Source: JBBRHF01 sp038223055
Lineage (GTDB): Bacteria; Actinomycetota; Actinomycetes; JACCUZ01
Length of the DNA stretch: 22,592 nt
Direction: 5' to 3'
NCBI GenBank assembly: GCA_038223055.1
Contig: JBBRHF010000059.1
Coordinates: 1-22,592 of the forward strand
In this document: positions 12,898-20,600 of the stretch, in pieces
Numbering within the stretch: position 1 is the first letter of the stretch
Layout: each line of letters opens with the position of its first letter
Translations under genes and position numbers: made by a program
The notes under the pieces: model-generated
Seen by the model: only the letters and a program-made list of their open reading frames with translations
What the model was told of the DNA's origin: nothing
The model's database searches: none

Positions 12898-13716
12898 ATG
12901 GACGACCCGATGAGCGATGACAAGGAAGTAGCCCCCACCGTGTCCGAGACCCTGAGTTCCGACGAGCAGACCGATTCGTCGGCGGTGTCTCCCGAGGCCC
13001 TCGATGCAGATGCGCCGGTTGATGCAGATGCGCCGGTTGATGCAGATGCGCCGGCTGATGCCGCTGTGGCTGCCAATCTCGCCGAGGTCCCGCCCGCCGA
13101 GCAGGTGGAGGTTGTCGAGCCGGTCGAGGAAATCGAGCCGGTCGATGAGGCTGCCGAGATCCGCGAGGCGCTGCGCCGGGCCCCGGGGGACTGGTACGTC
13201 GTGCATTCCTACGCCGGCTATGAGAACCGGGTGAAGTCCAACCTGGAGACCCGCACCTCCTCGCTGAACATGGAGGAGTTCATCTACCAGGTCGAGGTCC
13301 CCCAGCGGGAAGAGACCGTCATCAAGAACGGCCAGCGCAAGCTGGTGAAGCAGAACGTCCTCCCCGGCTATGTGCTCGTGCGCATGGACCTCACCGACGA
13401 GTCCTGGTCAGCGGTGCGCAACACCCCGGGTGTCACCGGCTTCGTGGGTCACACCCACCGTCCCTCGCCGCTCACGATCGACGAGGTCATGCAGTTCCTC
13501 GCACCGGAGGAGGAGAAGCGCGAGAAGGTCGTCGAGACCAAGGCCGCCGACTTCGAGGTCGGTGAGTCCGTCACCGTGATGGACGGCCCGTTCGCGACGC
13601 TCCCCGCCTCCATCAACGAGATTCACGCCGACTCCCAGAAGCTCAAGGTCCTGGTCTCGATCTTCGGTCGCGAGACGCCGGTCGAACTGTCGTTCAGCCA
13701 GGTTCAGAAGATCTGA
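12898..13716 (+). CDS. nusG: Transcription termination/antitermination protein NusG
   Basis: A 272-residue NusG. The NGN domain, which contacts RNA polymerase, begins at about residue 98 (DWYVVHSYAGYENRVKSNLE) and includes VPQREETVIKNGQRK and VLPGYVLVRMDL. The C-terminal KOW domain reads VGESVTVMDGPFATLPASI to the end (FSQVQKI) and would contact Rho or ribosomal protein S10. About 95 residues before the NGN are an acidic, disordered extension common in actinobacteria, here including three copies of DADAPV/A. The ATG at 12898 has no clear Shine-Dalgarno sequence and overlaps the stop of a 12-codon ORF as TGATG; an ATG at 12910 is an alternative start. Confidence 0.96.
   Translation: MDDPMSDDKEVAPTVSETLSSDEQTDSSAVSPEALDADAPVDADAPVDADAPADAAVAANLAEVPPAEQVEVVEPVEEIEPVDEAAEIREALRRAPGDWYVVHSYAGYENRVKSNLETRTSSLNMEEFIYQVEVPQREETVIKNGQRKLVKQNVLPGYVLVRMDLTDESWSAVRNTPGVTGFVGHTHRPSPLTIDEVMQFLAPEEEKREKVVETKAADFEVGESVTVMDGPFATLPASINEIHADSQKLKVLVSIFGRETPVELSFSQVQKI
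13003..13056 (+). repeat. 18-bp tandem repeat in the NusG acidic extension
   Basis: GATGCAGATGCGCCGGTT occurs at 13003-13020 and 13021-13038, with a third copy at 13039-13056 differing by one base. It encodes DADAPV/DADAPA repeats in the disordered N-terminus, in frame. Confidence 0.92.
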
Positions 13717-13795
13717 CCGGTCGTCGTCACCGGGCAAGATCGCCGCCCGGCGCCCGCCCGGCACCGCTATTCACGAAGGAAAAGGAACACGACAG

Positions 13796-14230
13796 ATGCC
13801 CCCCAAAGCCAAAAAGCTCGCAGCGATCATCAAGCTGCAGATCAAGGCCGGTGCGGCCACCCCGGCACCGCCGGTCGGCCCGGCGCTGGGCCAGCACGGT
13901 GTCAACATCATGGAGTTCTGCAAGGCCTACAACGCCGCGACCGAGTCGCAGCGCGGCCAGGTCGTGCCGGTCGAGATCTCGGTGTTCGAGGACCGCTCCT
14001 TCACCTTCATCACCAAGACACCGCCCGCGGCCCGGCTGATCCTCGCCGCCGCCGGCATCGAGAAGGGCTCCGGCGAGCCGCACAAGACCAAGGTCGCCTC
14101 GCTGACCCGCACCCAGTTGCGCGCCATCGCCGAGCAGAAGATGCCCGACCTCAACGCCAACGACCTCGATGCGGCCGAGAAGATCATCGCCGGCACCGCC
14201 CGGCAGATGGGCATCACCATCAAGGGCTAG
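13796..14230 (+). CDS. rplK: 50S ribosomal protein L11
   Basis: A 144-residue L11 of standard length. The N-terminal domain starts KKLAAIIKLQIKAGAATPAP, with PPVGPALGQHGVNIMEFCKA, the Pro-rich segment linked to thiostrepton and release-factor interaction. The C-terminal RNA-binding domain includes KTKVASLTRTQLRAIAEQK and ends AGTARQMGITIKG. L11 binds the GTPase-associated region of 23S rRNA at the base of the L12 stalk and is needed for RelA activation. A purine-rich site (GAAGGAAAAGG) precedes the ATG. It lies 79 bp after nusG. Confidence 0.98.
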   Translation: MPPKAKKLAAIIKLQIKAGAATPAPPVGPALGQHGVNIMEFCKAYNAATESQRGQVVPVEISVFEDRSFTFITKTPPAARLILAAAGIEKGSGEPHKTKVASLTRTQLRAIAEQKMPDLNANDLDAAEKIIAGTARQMGITIKG

Positions 14231-14269
14231 CAGCAGCACGTGCAGCACCGAGCACCGCACGAGCAGCAC

Positions 14270-14302
14270 CGTGGGAGGGCCGCGCTGGCCCGTCGTACCA
14301 CG
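14270..14302 (+). promoter_or_regulatory. Candidate L1-binding hairpin before rplA
   Basis: CGTGG (14270-14274) pairs with CCACG (14298-14302), and GGGCC (14277-14281) pairs with GGCCC (14287-14291) around the loop GCGCT. An asymmetric internal loop (GA opposite GTCGTA) separates the stems. This short two-stem form with GTGGGAGG on the 5' side resembles L1 autoregulation sites that mimic the L1 site in 23S rRNA. Binding would repress translation of rplA and perhaps rplK. The match is by shape and motif only. Confidence 0.5.
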
Positions 14303-14331
14303 ACTCCGGAATCACCACCGAGGAGCAGACC

Positions 14332-15051
14332 ATGAAGCGCAGCAAGGCCTACCGCGCGGCCGCCGAGAAAATCGACGCCGACACGGTCTACACACCGCTG
14401 CAGGCCATCCGGCTGGCGAAGGCGACCGCGACCACCTCCTGGGACGCGACCATCGAGGTCGCGTTGCGCCTGGGCGTCGATCCGCGCAAGGCCGACCAGA
14501 TGGTCCGCGGCACGGTCAACCTTCCCCACGGCACCGGCAAGACTGCCCGCGTCCTGGTCTTTGCCACCGGTGAGCGCGCCGAGCAGGCGAAGGCTGCCGG
14601 AGCCGACATCGTCGGCGATGACGCCCTGATCGACGAGGTGACCAAGGGCCGGCTCGACTTCGATGCCGTCGTCGCGACACCCGACCTGATGGGCAAGGTC
14701 GGTCGCCTGGGCCGGGTCCTCGGTCCCCGTGGCCTGATGCCCAACCCCAAGACCGGCACCGTGACCAACGACGTGGCCAAGGCCGTGTCCGAGATCAAGG
14801 GCGGCAAGATCGAGTTCCGGGTCGACCGCAACGCCAACTTGTGCTTTGTCATCGGCAAGGCATCGTTCGCGGACACGGCGCTGGCGGAGAACTACGGCTC
14901 GGCGATCGAGGAGATCCTGCGGCTCAAGCCGTCGGCCTCCAAGGGGCGCTACATCCGCAAGGCCACCATGGCAACGAGCATGGGTCCCGGCATCCCGCTG
15001 GACCCGAACAGGACTCGCCGGCTGACCGAGGACGCCGACGTCGCGAGCTGA
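14332..15051 (+). CDS. rplA: 50S ribosomal protein L1
   Basis: A 239-residue L1 of normal length. It starts MKRSKAYRAAAEKID, with DATIEVALRLGVDPRKADQM in domain I and GRLGRVLGPRGLMPNPKTGT, the L1 signature, in domain II, followed by VAKAVSEIKGGKIEFRVDR. It ends with a short extension, RTRRLTEDADVAS. L1 forms the mobile stalk next to the E site and represses its own mRNA. GAGGAG lies 6 bp before the ATG. The gene is 101 bp after rplK. Confidence 0.98.
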   Translation: MKRSKAYRAAAEKIDADTVYTPLQAIRLAKATATTSWDATIEVALRLGVDPRKADQMVRGTVNLPHGTGKTARVLVFATGERAEQAKAAGADIVGDDALIDEVTKGRLDFDAVVATPDLMGKVGRLGRVLGPRGLMPNPKTGTVTNDVAKAVSEIKGGKIEFRVDRNANLCFVIGKASFADTALAENYGSAIEEILRLKPSASKGRYIRKATMATSMGPGIPLDPNRTRRLTEDADVAS

Positions 15052-15504
15052 CCTAGGCTCTGTCAGCCGGTGGCCCGCCACCGTGCGTGGGTCCGCCAGC
15101 GTGCGCTCTCGCCGGCATCAGCACCACCACCCGCCACCGCCACTCGACGATCGACCTCGCCAAGGCCGCGGTAGCGTCCACGGGGCTGCAGCACAAGAAG
15201 TACGAGAGTCCGGTCCACTTGCTGTCGGCGAGGCCCGCGGGGCCGACCCCTGCCTCCTCGCCCCATCACGTGAGGGACAGGTGGGACGGATGCTGGCGAA
15301 GTTGGCCGTGTGTTGTGACAAGTGTTGGGGCGCGCCGGTCGAACGGCGCCGTCGGCTTGAGTGACCGCCGTTGGTCAAAAATCCGCCGGTCGATCGGGAA
15401 ACATGCCCGTTGCCTGCGGCGGGGGTATTCCACGCAAAACCGTTGCAAAGCCTCGATCTGTCGGCACATCTGCGGCCGATGCGGAGCCAGACGTCCGCAC
15501 GTCG

Positions 15505-15582
15505 CCTGCCTCCCGAGGCAAAAGTCAGCCGGGCGAGGCGTCGACGCCTATGCCGGCTAACTTTGACCTCGGGGGTTGCAGG
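15505..15582. repeat. Long imperfect palindrome centred on GTCGAC
   Basis: The two arms, 15512-15542 and 15543-15573, are complementary over most of their length. The centre is a perfect 14-bp palindrome, AGGCGTCGACGCCT (15536-15549); AGCCGG, AAAGT and CCCGAGG on the left match CCGGCT, ACTTT and CCTCGGG on the right, with few mismatches. Outer CCTGC (15505-15509) and GCAGG (15578-15582) extend the stem past a small bulge. There is no loop to speak of. It resembles a REP/MITE-like element more than a terminator; the family is unknown to me. Confidence 0.7.
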
Positions 15583-15627
15583 GAGTCCCACATGGTGGAC
15601 CGTTCCGTCTCGCCTGATGGCAGCGGT

Positions 15628-15708
15628 CGGTTGGTCGGACACCTTGGGCGGGTCTGACGCCGCTCCTGGCTCGACCCGCCAACGGGTTCGGCTCGGTCCT
15701 ACCAACCG
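15628..15708. repeat. Nested inverted repeats
   Basis: CGGTTGGTCGGA (15628-15639) is complementary, with one mismatch, to TCCTACCAACCG (15697-15708). Inside it, TTGGGCGGGTC (15644-15654) pairs with GACCCGCCAA (15673-15682) with one bulged G. As RNA this would fold into a stable two-tier hairpin. Confidence 0.6.
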
Positions 15709-15744
15709 GTCGGCCCGCTACGGGCTCGGCCCCGCCCATCGGGT

Positions 15745-15791
15745 CGGCTCGCCCACCGGCTTCGGCTCGCCCACCGGCTTCGGCTCGCCCC
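15745..15791 (+). repeat. 18-bp tandem repeat
   Basis: CGGCTCGCCCACCGGCTT is repeated perfectly at 15745-15762 and 15763-15780, with a partial third copy (CGGCTCGCCCC) from 15781. Non-coding, just upstream of the rplJ promoter. Confidence 0.88.
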
Positions 15792-15838
15792 AAGGCCGCG
15801 GCCCGCCAACCGGACCAGCCACCCGTCTCGTCGCCGAT

Positions 15839-15868
15839 TTGCCTGTGTCGGCGCCAGCCACGTAGCCT
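15839..15868 (+). promoter_or_regulatory. Candidate rplJL promoter
   Basis: TTGCCT (15839-15844), 18 bp, TAGCCT (15863-15868). The predicted start, near 15875, coincides with the first bases of the L10 leader, which supports the call. Confidence 0.5.
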
Positions 15869-15871
15869 GCT

Positions 15872-16030
15872 GGCTGCCACAGACCGCCGGTCGTTGCCCC
15901 ACTCGGGGTGACCGAAGGCTCCGACATCGTCGGACGACCTGCGTAGGTGAACGTGACGGCCGTCGCGGCTCGACCCTGACCGGGAGAACCGCCTCAACGC
16001 CCCGCGCGCACCTGCGCCGGGGCGTTTTGC
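15872..16030 (+). promoter_or_regulatory. Ribosomal protein L10 leader
   Basis: The untranslated leader of rplJ. Elements I recognise from actinobacterial L10 leaders are ACAGACCGCCGGTCGTTGCC, then GACCTGCGTAGGTGA (15937-15952), then a GGGAGAACCGCCTCAACGCC segment leading into a terminator-like hairpin. In the known mechanism the L10-(L12)4 complex binds the leader and shuts down rplJL expression. The boundaries are approximate, and the identification rests on remembered motifs plus position. Confidence 0.7.
15996..16028 (+). terminator. Intrinsic terminator/attenuator in the rplJ leader
   Basis: AACGCCCCG (15996-16004) pairs with CGGGGCGTT (16018-16026), extended inside by GCGC/GCGC around ACCT, and the stem ends in TTTT (16025-16028). 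It is a textbook intrinsic terminator 48 bp before the rplJ start codon, so part of the transcription should stop here unless the leader folds otherwise. Confidence 0.8.
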
Positions 16031-16075
16031 GTGTCCAAGCCTCACCCGACCGGCGCACGGACCGGAAGGAGGCCC

Positions 16076-16747
16076 ATGGCTAGGGCTGACAAGACAGCGG
16101 CGGTCGCCGAACTCACCAACGAGTTTCGTCGCTCCAGTGCCGCTGTTCTCACCGAGTATCGCGGCCTCAGCGTGGCACAGCTCAAGGAGCTGCGTCGCTC
16201 GCTAGGGACCGACACGACCTACGCCGTGGTCAAGAACACGCTGACCAAGATCGCCGCGAAAGAGGCTGGTGTCTCGGCCTTCGACGATCTGCTCCAGGGT
16301 CCGTCGGCCATTGCCTTCGTCAAGGGCGACCCGGTCGAGGCCGCCAAGGGGCTGCGTGACTTCGCCAAGGCCCATCCGCTGTTGATCATCAAGGGCGGCA
16401 TCCTGGACGGCCGGGCCATCTCGCCTGCGGAGCTCAGCAAGATCGCCGACCTTGAGTCGCGCGAGGTGCTCCTGGCCAAGCTCGCCGGCGCCATGAATGC
16501 GTCCTTGCAGAACGCAGTCTCCCTGTTCGCCGCACCGCTGGCGCAGACCGCTCGCCTCATCGAGGCGCTGCGGGCCAAGGTGGAGCAGGCCGGGCCGCAA
16601 GCCGAGGCCCCGACGGTCGAGACCCCGACGGTCGAGACCCCGACGGCCGAGGCCCCGACGGTCGAGACCCCGACGGCCGAGACCCCGACGGTCGAGGCCC
16701 CGACGGTCGAGGCCCCGGCCGCATCCCCGGAGCCAGCCGAGGGCTGA
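16076..16747 (+). CDS. rplJ: 50S ribosomal protein L10 with repetitive C-terminal tail
   Basis: A 223-residue L10. The N-terminal rRNA-binding domain is clear (DKTAAVAELTNEFRRSSAAV, LTEYRGLSVAQLKELRRSL, YAVVKNTLTKIAAKEAG), followed by GPSAIAF, FAKAHPLLIIKGGILDGR and the C-terminal helix LAQTARLIEALRAKVEQAG that anchors the L12 dimers. L10 normally ends about here, near residue 175. This one continues for about 48 residues of EAPTV/ETPTV/ETPTA repeats ending SPEPAEG. AAGGAGG sits 5 bp upstream of the ATG. Regulated by the L10 leader above, and followed 73 bp later by rplL. Confidence 0.98.
   Translation: MARADKTAAVAELTNEFRRSSAAVLTEYRGLSVAQLKELRRSLGTDTTYAVVKNTLTKIAAKEAGVSAFDDLLQGPSAIAFVKGDPVEAAKGLRDFAKAHPLLIIKGGILDGRAISPAELSKIADLESREVLLAKLAGAMNASLQNAVSLFAAPLAQTARLIEALRAKVEQAGPQAEAPTVETPTVETPTAEAPTVETPTAETPTVEAPTVEAPAASPEPAEG
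16604..16723 (+). repeat. 15-bp tandem repeat encoding the L10 tail
   Basis: Seven full copies of GAGRCCCCGACGGYC (R = A/G, Y = C/T) run from 16604 to 16708, with a degenerate eighth to 16723. Variation is limited to two positions (Glu-Ala/Glu-Thr and Val/Ala alternatives). It encodes the acidic, Pro-rich tail of L10 in frame. Confidence 0.95.
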
Positions 16748-16820
16748 CTGACCACCGCCGAGCGCACCCCGAACTCCATAGCAAAGAAACTCACAGACCA
16801 CAGAAGGAAGGACCGCCACC

Positions 16821-17204
16821 ATGGCGAAGCTCAGCACTGACGAGCTCCTCGAGTCGTTCAAGGAAATGACCCTGATCGAGCTCTCCGAGTTCGTGAAGCA
16901 GTTCGAGGAGACCTTCGGGGTCACCGCCGCCGCGCCCGTCGCCGCCGCGCCCGCGGGTGGCGCCGCCGCCGCGGTCGAGGTCGCCGAGGAGCAGGACGAG
17001 TTCGACGTCATCCTCGAGGCCGCCGGGGAGAAGAAGATCCAGGCCATCAAGGAGGTGCGCTCGCTCACCAGCCTGGGCCTCAAGGAGGCCAAGGACCTGG
17101 TCGACGGCGCACCCAAGGCGGTTCTGGAGAAGGTCGACAAGGCCGCCGCCGAGAAGGCAAAGGCCGCCCTCGAGGGTGCTGGCGCCAAGGTCACCGTCAA
17201 GTAG
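16821..17204 (+). CDS. rplL: 50S ribosomal protein L7/L12
   Basis: A 127-residue L12. The N-terminal dimerisation helices (LSTDELLESFKEMTLIELSE, FVKQFEETFGV) are followed by an Ala/Pro/Gly hinge (AAPVAAAPAGG) and the C-terminal domain that recruits translation factors: EFDVILEAAGEKKIQAIKEV, SLGLKEAKDLVDGAPKAV and EGAGAKVTVK. Several dimers bind L10 to form the stalk. AAGGAAGGA precedes the ATG. It is the last gene before a terminator, so rplJL can be expressed separately from rpoBC. Confidence 0.98.
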   Translation: MAKLSTDELLESFKEMTLIELSEFVKQFEETFGVTAAAPVAAAPAGGAAAAVEVAEEQDEFDVILEAAGEKKIQAIKEVRSLTSLGLKEAKDLVDGAPKAVLEKVDKAAAEKAKAALEGAGAKVTVK

Positions 17205-17229
17205 GTCAAGGACTTCATCTCGTACGACG

Positions 17230-17262
17230 GGTGGTCACCCGGGCAGCCGGGTGGCCGCCTTT
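17230..17262 (+). terminator. Terminator between rplL and rpoB
   Basis: GGTGGTCACCCGG (17230-17242) pairs throughout with CCGGGTGGCCGCC (17247-17259), counting two G-U pairs, around the loop GCAG, and is followed by TTT. It begins 26 bp after the rplL stop. A partial terminator at this place is known in other bacteria, where it sets the ratio of stalk proteins to RNA polymerase. Confidence 0.75.
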
Positions 17263-17298
17263 CGGCCTTCCCGGCCCCCCTTTCGGCCTTCCCGGCCC
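17258..17298 (+). repeat. 20-bp direct repeat after the rplL terminator
   Basis: CCTTTCGGCCTTCCCGGCCC occurs at 17258-17277 and 17279-17298, 1 bp apart. Each copy contains a small GGCC-N5-GGCC hairpin and a TTT run. The first copy includes the T-run of the terminator. Confidence 0.9.
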
Positions 17299-17496
17299 GC
17301 CCCGTCCGGCGTACCCGACGCCCTTGCGCCGCACTGCACATGTCCTCGCCAAACTGCCGTCTGAGCAGCACGAACGGCCACCGATGGGCCCGCCGCCACG
17401 GTCAGGCCTTGACTCGAGCCGCGATCGGGTCCATCCTGCATCCGCTGTGACAACCGCAAAGGTGACCGACTGCGCAAGGCGCTCCATTGGGGCGGC

Positions 17497-17525
17497 TTTA
17501 CCTTCGTGCGCGTCCGAGGTATGCT
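17497..17525 (+). promoter_or_regulatory. Candidate rpoBC promoter
   Basis: TTTACC (17497-17502), 17 bp, TATGCT (17520-17525). The predicted start is near 17532, giving a leader of about 90 nt that begins CTTTGCGCTGCCTG. I recall a similar TTTGCGCTGCCTG in front of rpoB in other actinobacteria, which would mark a conserved initiation region. The rest of the gap (17299-17496) shows nothing I can name. Confidence 0.6.
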
Positions 17526-17622
17526 CACGCTTTGCGCTGCCTGCTGACTGCTCCTGCGGATAAGCCGTGGGATGTCTGGCATGCGCGAAAGTAACCGCGA
17601 GCCCTCGGAAGGACCCCCACTC

Positions 17623-20600
17623 TTGGCCGCCGCGCGCATTGCCGTCCCAACCACCCGCAACAGCACCGCACCGCGCCGCATCTCGTTCGCAAAGATCCGC
17701 GAACCACTTGAGGTCCCCAACCTGCTGGCCTTGCAGACCGACAGCTTCGACTGGCTGCTCGGCAACGACGCCTGGCGTGGCCGGGTCGAGCAGGCCCAAC
17801 AGATCAACAAGTACGACGTGCCCGACAAGTCCGGTCTCGAAGAGATCTTCGAGGAGATCAGCCCGATCGAGGACTTCCAGGGGACCATGTCCCTGTCGTT
17901 TCGCGATCACCGGTTCGAGCCACCCAAATACTCCATCGAAGACTGCAAAGAGCGGGACATCACCTACTCGGCGCCGTTGTTCGTGACGGCGGAGTTCATG
18001 AATAACACCACCGGCGAGATCAAGAGCCAGACGGTGTTCATGGGTGACTTCCCGTTGATGACCGACAAGGGCACATTCATCATCAACGGCACCGAGCGGG
18101 TCGTTGTCTCCCAACTGGTCCGGTCCCCGGGCGTCTACTTCGACAAGTCGGTCGACAAGACCTCGGACAAGGACCTCTTCGGCGCCAAGATCATCCCGTC
18201 GCGGGGTGCCTGGCTCGAGTTCGAGATCGACAAGCGCGACCAGGTCGGCGTTCGCGTTGACCGCAAGCGCAAGCAGTCGGTCACGGTCCTGCTCAAGGCC
18301 CTCGGCTGGGACGACGCCAAGATCCTCGAGGAGTTCGGGGACTACGACTCGATCCGCGCCACCCTGGAGAAGGACCACACGACCGGCCAGGACGACGCGC
18401 TGCTCGACATCTATCGCAAGTTGCGCCCCGGCGAGCCGCCCACCCGCGAGGCAGCCCAGACCCTGTTGGACAACCTCTACTTCAACCCCAAGCGCTACGA
18501 CCTGGCCAAGGTCGGTCGCTACAAGATCAACAAGAAGCTCGGGGTGGACCTGCCGCTGGCCTCCAGCGTGCTGACCATCGACGACATCGTCGAGACGATC
18601 CGATTCATCGTGAAGCTGCACGCCGGCGAGACCTCGATGGACAGCAAGCGCGGGCCGGTCCGGGTGGAGGTCGACGACATCGACCACTTCGGCAACCGCC
18701 GCTTGCGCACGGTCGGCGAGCTGATCCAGAACCAGGTCCGCACCGGTCTGTCCCGGATGGAGCGGGTGGTCCGCGAGCGCATGACCACCCAGGACGTCGA
18801 GGCCATCACGCCGCAGACCCTGATCAACATCCGGCCGGTTGTCGCCTCCATCAAGGAGTTCTTCGGCACCAGCCAGCTGTCCCAGTTCATGGACCAGACC
18901 AACCCGCTGGCCGGCCTGACCCACAAGCGTCGCCTCTCCGCGCTGGGGCCGGGCGGGCTGTCCCGGGAGCGGGCCGGGTTCGAGGTCCGCGACGTCCACA
19001 CCAGCCATTACGGCCGGATGTGCCCGATCGAGACGCCGGAAGGCCCCAACATCGGGCTGATCGGTTCGCTCGCGACCTACGGCCGCATCAACGCGTTCGG
19101 CTTCGTCGAGACGCCCTACCGCAAGGTGCTGATGGGCCAGGTCAGCGACAAGGTCGACTACCTGACCGCCGACGAGGAGGACGAGCACGTCATCGCCCAG
19201 GCCAACGCGCCGCTCACCGACGACGACCGGTTCGCCGAGGCGCGCGTCCTGGTGCGTCGCAAGGGCGGTGAGGTCGAGTTCATCCCGGCCGACGACGTTG
19301 ACTACATGGACGTCTCGCCGCGCCAGATGGTGTCGGTCGCGACCGCGATGATCCCGTTCCTGGAGCACGACGACGCCAACCGTGCCCTGATGGGCTCTAA
19401 CATGCAGCGCCAGTCGGTGCCGTTGCTGCGCTCGGAGTCCCCGTTCGTCGGCACCGGCATGGAATACCGCGCCGCCAAGGACGCCGGCGACGTGATCACC
19501 GCCGTGAAATCCGGAGTCGTGCACGAGCTGTCGGCCGACCTCATCACGGTGATGAACGACGACACGACCTACACCACCTACCGGGTCGCGAAGTTCCGCC
19601 GCTCCAACCAGGGCACCTCGTTCAACCAGAAGCCGATCGTCAACGAGGGTGACCGGGTCGAGGCCGGCCAAGTCATCGCCGACGGCCCCTGCACGCAGAA
19701 CGGCGAGATGGCGCTCGGGCGCAACCTGCTGGTGGCGTTCATGTCCTGGGAAGGTCACAACTACGAGGACGCGATCATCCTGTCCCAGCGCCTCGTGCAG
19801 GACGACGTCCTGTCCTCGATCCACATCGAGGAGCACGAGGTCGACGCCCGCGACACCAAGTTGGGTGCCGAAGAGATCACCCGGGACATCCCCAACGTCG
19901 CCGAGGAGGTCCTGGCCGACCTCGACGACCGTGGCATCATCCGGATCGGTGCCGACGTGGTGACCGGCGACATCCTCGTCGGCAAGGTGACGCCCAAGGG
20001 TGAGACCGAGCTCACGCCGGAGGAGCGATTGCTCCGCGCGATCTTCGGCGAGAAGGCGCGCGAGGTGCGCGACACGTCGCTGAAGGTGCCGCACGGCGAG
20101 TCGGGCAAGGTCATCGCGGTCAAGGTGTTCGACCGTGACGAGGGTTACGAGCTGCCCCCCGGCGTGAACCAACTCGTCCGCGTCTACGTCGCCCAGAAGC
20201 GCAAGATCACCGATGGAGACAAGCTCGCCGGCCGCCACGGCAACAAGGGCGTCATCTCCAAGATCCTCCCGGTCGAGGACATGCCGTTCCTGGAGGACGG
20301 CACCCCCGTCGACGTCGTGCTCAACCCGCTCGGCGTGCCGGGCCGGATGAATGTCGGGCAGGTGCTCGAGACCCACCTTGGCTGGGTCGCGAAGACCGGC
20401 TGGGACGCCAGTGGCGGCGACGCCCCGGGTGCCCCGGGATGGAAGAAGAGCCTCTACACCATCGGTGCCGACATGGGTGAGCCCGGCACCAACGTGGCGA
20501 CGCCGGTCTTCGACGGCGCCCGCGAGGAAGAAATCACCGGCCTGCTCGGTTCCACCCTGCCCAACCGTGACGGGGTCCAGATGATCGGCGAGTCGGGCAA

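Larger units (their letters stand above)
15052..15838 (+). other. Palindrome-rich non-coding stretch between rplA and rplJ
   Basis: About 790 bp with no convincing gene. Short open frames on both strands have no recognisable domains, no ribosome sites and poor codon pattern. A 6-bp hairpin right after rplA (CGGTGG/CCACCG, 15068-15083) could be a weak terminator. Bases 15365-15480 are lower in GC than the flanks. From 15505 to 15800 the stretch contains a long imperfect palindrome, nested stems and an 18-bp tandem repeat, listed separately. It could be a decayed mobile element or an unrecognised structured RNA. Confidence 0.6.

Noticed and set aside
14227..15081. Minus-strand 284-codon open frame
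   Set aside because: It is antisense to rplA and is a shadow of its codon bias.
15083..15705. Overlapping open frames on both strands in the rplA-rplJ gap
   Set aside because: None has a ribosome site, a recognisable domain or a sensible composition. A short segment (STIDLAKAAVASTGLQHKKY, about 15147-15206) looks protein-like but cannot be tied to a gene.
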